From RGIG8597 sp045133795 (GTDB lineage Bacteria; Spirochaetota; GWE2-31-10), in NCBI GenBank assembly GCA_045133795.1, contig JBGUUT010000113.1, positions 1 to 17,519 on the forward strand: a DNA stretch of 17,519 nt. Direction: 5' to 3'. Position numbers and translations under genes: made by a program. The notes beneath the pieces were generated by a model. That model ran no database searches and was not told the DNA's origin. It saw only the letters and a list, made by a program, of their open reading frames with translations. Below, piece after piece: positions 14,736 through 17,519 of the stretch (the first letter of the stretch is position 1; each line of letters opens with the position of its first letter).

Positions 14736-16910
14736 TTATTTACGTTTAAACCAAAGATGATTCTTGAAATATTTAAAATAATCAACATTTGCAATTGGAT
14801 CTTTCAGATTCATAGGAGTGCTAAGTTGTTCAATATTAGCAATTATCACATAATTTGGATTTATTTTGTAAGAATACCAAGTACAATCCAAGTCTGTAAA
14901 AGTCATACTTTTTAAATTTAAACAACCATAGAAAGCTTCATTACCAATAGAAGTCACGCTGTTCGGGATTGTTACACTTGTTAAACTTGTACATTCATAA
15001 AATGCTTTATTATCAATAGAAGTCACGCTGTCCGGAATTGTTACGGTGGTTAAGCTACTGCACCAAGCGAATGCACCGTTACCGATAGAAGTCACGCTGT
15101 CCGGGATTGTTACGGTTGTTAAGCTTTTACAAGACTTAAATGCTTCATAACCAATAGAAGTCACACTGTTAGGAATTGTTACACTTGTTAAACTTGTACA
15201 TTCATAAAATGCTTTATTACCAATAGAAGTCACGCCGTCCGGGATTATTACGCTTGTTAACTTTTTACATCCATTGAATGTATTATTACCGATAAAAGTG
15301 ATACTATCAGGTATCACTACACTTCCTTTTATTCCATCTGGAACATATGTAATTTCCATTTTTACTTTATTGTATAAGATTCCATCTTGACTGGAATATA
15401 TCATGTTATTTTCTGATACGTTTATACTTTCTAAGTTACTGCAATACCAAAATGCACCGTTACCAATAGAAGTCACGCTGTCCGGGATTGTTACACTTGT
15501 TAAGCTTTTACAAGACTGAAATGCTTCATTACCTATAGAAGTCACACTGTCAGGAATTGTCACATTTGTTAAACTTGTACATTTATAAAATGCTTCATTA
15601 CCTATAGAAGTCACGCTATCTGGGAATGCCACACTTGTTAACTTTTCACAATAACTGAATGCTCCTTTACCTATAGAAGTCACGCTATCTGGGAGTGTCA
15701 TACTTGTTAACTTTTCACAATAACTGAATGCACGTTCACCTATAGAAGTCACGCTGTTACCGATTGTCACACTGTCAGGGATTGTCACACTTGTTAAACT
15801 TGTACAATCCCCAAATGCGTTTTCACCTATAGAAGTCACGCTGTCAGGGATTGTCACACTTGTTAACTTTTCACAGTAATAAAAAGCTCCTCCACCTATA
15901 GAAGTCACGTTGTTACCGATTGTTACGCTTGTTAAGCTTTTACATCCATAAAATGCTTCATTACCAATAGAAGTCACGCTGTTACCGATTGTCACACTTG
16001 TTAAGCTTTTACAAGACTCAAATGCACGTTCACCTATAGAAGTCACGCTGTTACCGATTGTTACACTCGTTAACTTTTCACAATATTCAAATACACCATA
16101 ACCTATAGAAGTCACGCTGTCTGGGATTGTCACACTTGTTAAACTTGTACATTTATAAAATGCGTCTCCACCTATAGAAGTCACGCTGTTACCGATTGTT
16201 ACACTTGTTAACTTTTCACAATTACTGAATGCACTTTTACCTATAGAAGTCACGCTGTTACCGATTATTACACTTGTTAACTTTTTACAGTAATAAAATG
16301 CGTCTTCACCTATAGAAGTCACGCTGTTACCGATTGTTACACTTGTTAACTTTTCACAATTACTGAATGCACCTTGACGTATAGAAGTCACGCCATCTGG
16401 GATTGTCACACTTGTTAAGCTTTTACATGCACTAAATGCACCGTTACCGATAGTAGTCACACTGTCAGGGATTGTTACACTTGTTAAGCTTTTACATTCA
16501 TAAAATGCGTAGTCACCAATAGAAGTCACGCTATCTGGGAGTGTCATACTTGTTAAACTTGTACATTTATAAAATGCTTTATTATCAATAGTGGTCACAC
16601 TGTCCGGAAGTGTTATTGCTGCTAATTTCTCACATCCGGAAAAACCTCCGATTTTTGTTAAGCCTTTTAACTTACTTAAATCGAGGTTGATGAATTTTTC
16701 TCTTGCTCTTACAGCTTCTGTAAGCCAATTCCAATAGACGTTGCTTTTGAGTTCTCCCGTAACTACCAATTTTAATATTTCATTTTGATTTTTTAATACT
16801 TCGACAGCTTCTTTTATTGTAACTTCGACCGTGTTTTCTTTGAAAAGGTCAGTATTTGCAAAAAGATTAAATGTCCAAAGTAAACTTAATAAAACAAAAA
16901 GTTTTTTCAT
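14736..16910 (-). CDS. Exported BspA-like leucine-rich-repeat surface protein
   Basis: This 724-residue protein has a signal peptide (MKKLF, hydrophobic core, likely cleavage after Ala18), a pre-repeat domain (19-94), then 23 BspA-type (LRR_5, Treponema pallidum LRR-like) units at residues 95-664 and a 60-residue basic, aromatic C-terminal tail. The regular unit is 23 residues, roughly SLTSVTIPDSVTSIGxxAFxxC. Two variants occur, one with IPDSV and one with IGNSV. Unit 13 is 29 residues because of a six-residue duplication. Unit 18 is a 58-residue island containing YSSQDGILYN, common in this family. Positions around xxAFxx(C) vary strongly while the backbone is constant. Proteins of this family sit on the surface and take part in adhesion and host binding in oral spirochaetes and Bacteroidetes; that role here is inferred. 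No LPXTG, lipobox or outer-membrane barrel is seen. AGGAG lies six bases before the ATG. Confidence 0.9.
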   Translation of the reverse strand: MKKLFVLLSLLWTFNLFANTDLFKENTVEVTIKEAVEVLKNQNEILKLVVTGELKSNVYWNWLTEAVRAREKFINLDLSKLKGLTKIGGFSGCEKLAAITLPDSVTTIDNKAFYKCTSLTSMTLPDSVTSIGDYAFYECKSLTSVTIPDSVTTIGNGAFSACKSLTSVTIPDGVTSIRQGAFSNCEKLTSVTIGNSVTSIGEDAFYYCKKLTSVIIGNSVTSIGKSAFSNCEKLTSVTIGNSVTSIGGDAFYKCTSLTSVTIPDSVTSIGYGVFEYCEKLTSVTIGNSVTSIGERAFESCKSLTSVTIGNSVTSIGNEAFYGCKSLTSVTIGNNVTSIGGGAFYYCEKLTSVTIPDSVTSIGENAFGDCTSLTSVTIPDSVTIGNSVTSIGERAFSYCEKLTSMTLPDSVTSIGKGAFSYCEKLTSVAFPDSVTSIGNEAFYKCTSLTNVTIPDSVTSIGNEAFQSCKSLTSVTIPDSVTSIGNGAFWYCSNLESINVSENNMIYSSQDGILYNKVKMEITYVPDGIKGSVVIPDSITFIGNNTFNGCKKLTSVIIPDGVTSIGNKAFYECTSLTSVTIPNSVTSIGYEAFKSCKSLTTVTIPDSVTSIGNGAFAWCSSLTTVTIPDSVTSIDNKAFYECTSLTSVTIPNSVTSIGNEAFYGCLNLKSMTFTDLDCTWYSYKINPNYVIIANIEQLSTPMNLKDPIANVDYFKYFKNHLWFKRK
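14919..16628. repeat. In-gene tandem repeat array of about 69-bp units
   Basis: The LRR coding region is a tandem array of near-identical 69-bp units, easily seen from the recurring tagaagtcacgctgt every 69 bases on the plus strand. Twenty-one units are exactly 23 codons. One carries an 18-bp insertion (15753-15770), and the array is interrupted by a non-repeat island at 15264-15437. Such arrays are prone to slippage and unequal recombination, so copy number may differ between strains, and short-read assemblies could misjudge it. Confidence 0.9.
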
Positions 16911-16976
16911 GTTTTACTCCTATTTAAAAATGTTTATTTTTACTTCCCCATACGGAAAGATTTTTCCTTTTGTTAC

Positions 16977-16993
16977 GCAGAAATAAATTCTGC
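16977..16993. repeat. Small palindrome upstream of the LRR gene
   Basis: gcagaa (16977-16982) is inverted as ttctgc (16988-16993) around a 5-base loop, followed by atgacg. On the minus strand this reads cgtcatgcagaa, similar to the gtcatgctgaa arm of the REP-like element at 523. It may be a short member of the same family. It lies in what would be the LRR gene's 5' leader, where I see no clear promoter. Confidence 0.4.
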
Positions 16994-17017
16994 ATGACGA
17001 TTTACAATTAAGGACAT

Positions 17018-17087
17018 AAAAAAAGAGCAGTCAACGGATAATTTACAATGCGAACGAATCGCAAAGAAATTCCGAGACAGCTCTTTT
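17018..17087 (-). terminator. Nested-hairpin terminator of the small minus-strand unit
   Basis: gctctttt (17080-17087) pairs with aaaagagc (17021-17028). The stem continues through gac (17076-17078) with gtc (17030-17032) and ccg (17072-17074) with cgg (17035-17037). An inner hairpin, tgcga...tcgca (17049-17063), sits at the tip. On the minus strand the run of seven A (17018-17024) gives a U7 tail, so this reads as an intrinsic terminator with an unusually long structured loop. It overlaps the last 15 codons of the small ORF. Confidence 0.65.
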
Positions 17088-17222
17088 CAATAAAAGATTT
17101 TGTATTATAAAATAGAATATTGTTTTGATTAGAATCAAGTTTAGTGAGCTGATTGTACCCAACGCCGTTTTGTTGTCAAGAAGAATATCATTATATAAGT
17201 ACATTTTTTCTGTAATTACCAT
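17043..17222 (-). CDS. Small ORF, 59 residues, possible membrane peptide
   Basis: On the minus strand an ATG at 17222 opens 59 codons to a TAA at 17045-17043. AAAGGAG lies six bases before the ATG, a better ribosome binding site than most genes in the window have. About 45 bases further upstream is a near-consensus promoter, and a hairpin with a U-run follows. The peptide has a polar start (MVITEKMYLYND), a hydrophobic middle at about residues 28-46 (LNLILIKTIFYFIIQNLLL, with one Lys), then KRAVSEFLCDSFAL. A single membrane segment is plausible. I recognise no family. The C-terminal codons double as the terminator stem, so alternatives are a structured non-coding RNA or a chance frame inside one. 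Small hydrophobic peptides of type I toxin modules have this general size, but nothing specific points there. Confidence 0.45.
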   Translation of the reverse strand: MVITEKMYLYNDILLDNKTALGTISSLNLILIKTIFYFIIQNLLLKRAVSEFLCDSFAL

Positions 17223-17272
17223 GACGTTCTCCTTTTGTTTATTTGTCTTTATTTACTTACAAAAAATAAAAA

Positions 17273-17300
17273 ATTATACAATATAAACATCAAAAGTCAA
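17273..17300 (-). promoter_or_regulatory. Near-consensus sigma70 promoter, minus strand
   Basis: On the minus strand TTGACT (17300-17295) and a perfect TATAAT (17278-17273) are 16 bases apart. It is the best promoter in the window. Transcription would start near 17266 and run left through the 59-codon ORF to the hairpin at 17018-17087. It may also supply some read-through to the LRR gene, for which I find no other clear promoter. Confidence 0.7.
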
Positions 17301-17519
17301 GAAAACAGACTTTCAGTAATAAACTTTAAGGTAAAGTTTAAGAAAACTTTGTAGGTTTGGGAAATATTCGCCGTGTAAACCGGCATTTGAGAATCGTTTT
17401 GGGTTTAAAACTTTATAAACCTTTGCAGGTTCAAAGCTTTATTCGCAAGCAAAGCTTGCACAAAGCGTTTTTGTTGTTCAGGGAACAACGAGGTTTTAAG
17501 GGGTATTTCTCTTTTTTTG
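17301..17519. repeat. Palindrome-rich intergenic block at the right edge
   Basis: There is no supportable gene in these 219 bases. They contain three clean hairpins: aaacttta/taaagttt (17321-17339), gcaagc/gcttgc (17445-17459) and gttgttc/gaacaac (17473-17489). A T-run (17512-17518) follows the last. On the minus strand a short frame with LLANKALNLQRF reads through the second and third hairpins, but it has no start signal. I take this to be dispersed extragenic repeat DNA like that at the left end. It continues beyond the window. Confidence 0.45.

Noticed and set aside
14700..14915. Plus-strand ORF starting in the bidirectional terminator
   Set aside because: It begins inside the terminator stem and is antisense to the LRR gene's C-terminal tail, which is the credible coding frame.
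14919..16628. Regularly spaced repeats resembling a CRISPR array
   Set aside because: The period is 69 bp with near-identical spacer parts, it is in frame throughout, and it encodes BspA-type leucine-rich repeats in an exported protein; there are no cas genes.
1..17519. A defence, phage or secondary-metabolite system
   Set aside because: No restriction, toxin-antitoxin pair, integrase, phage structural or biosynthetic assembly genes are present; apart from the repeats, the LRR gene and the small minus-strand unit, the genes are ordinary metabolism and translation.

Overview
The window is AT-rich bacterial chromosome. It carries single-chain (alpha2-type) glycyl-tRNA synthetase, a large BspA-like leucine-rich-repeat (LRR) protein, an Rpn-family nuclease/transposase remnant and many small intergenic palindromes. 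This combination most resembles a host-associated spirochaete, probably Treponema. That assignment rests on recognising families and style, not on a search, and is moderately confident. No rRNA, tRNA, CRISPR array or intact insertion sequence was seen.

Left end (1-790): degraded, repeat-rich DNA. It holds the last codons of an upstream gene and a hairpin terminator, a 5'-truncated Rpn-family gene that resumes just behind that terminator, a palindrome-rich block, a nested REP-like hairpin, and a minus-strand scrap of an LRR-protein N-terminus.

798-2835 is a compact minus-strand operon in the order NUDIX hydrolase, exported endonuclease/exonuclease/phosphatase-fold protein, HAD hydrolase. The first two genes overlap by 4 bp. 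Divergent from it is an adenosine deaminase gene (3023-4054).

4071-9523 is one plus-strand operon with a readable promoter and terminator: TetR regulator, accB, accC, accD, accA, fabD. Together the enzymes convert acetyl-CoA to malonyl-CoA and load it onto acyl carrier protein for fatty-acid synthesis. The leading TetR gene and palindromes in its 5' leader suggest autoregulated control of lipid synthesis.

9719-13195 is a nucleotide-sugar operon: UDP-glucuronate-4-epimerase-like SDR, GDP-mannose 4,6-dehydratase, and bifunctional mannose-1-phosphate guanylyltransferase/mannose-6-phosphate isomerase. It should supply GDP-mannose and GDP-4-keto-6-deoxymannose for surface glycans. glyS follows at 13241-14572 and ends at a terminator. 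A second hairpin and a bidirectional terminator separate it from the convergent LRR gene (14736-16910, minus), an exported protein with 23 BspA-type repeat units.

The right end (16911-17519) holds an unexpected compact minus-strand transcription unit: a near-consensus promoter, a strong ribosome binding site, a 59-codon ORF with a hydrophobic centre, and a nested-hairpin terminator with a U-run. Beyond it lies another palindrome-rich block. The small unit, the LRR repeat structure and the decayed left end are the parts most worth a second look; the rest is conserved metabolism.
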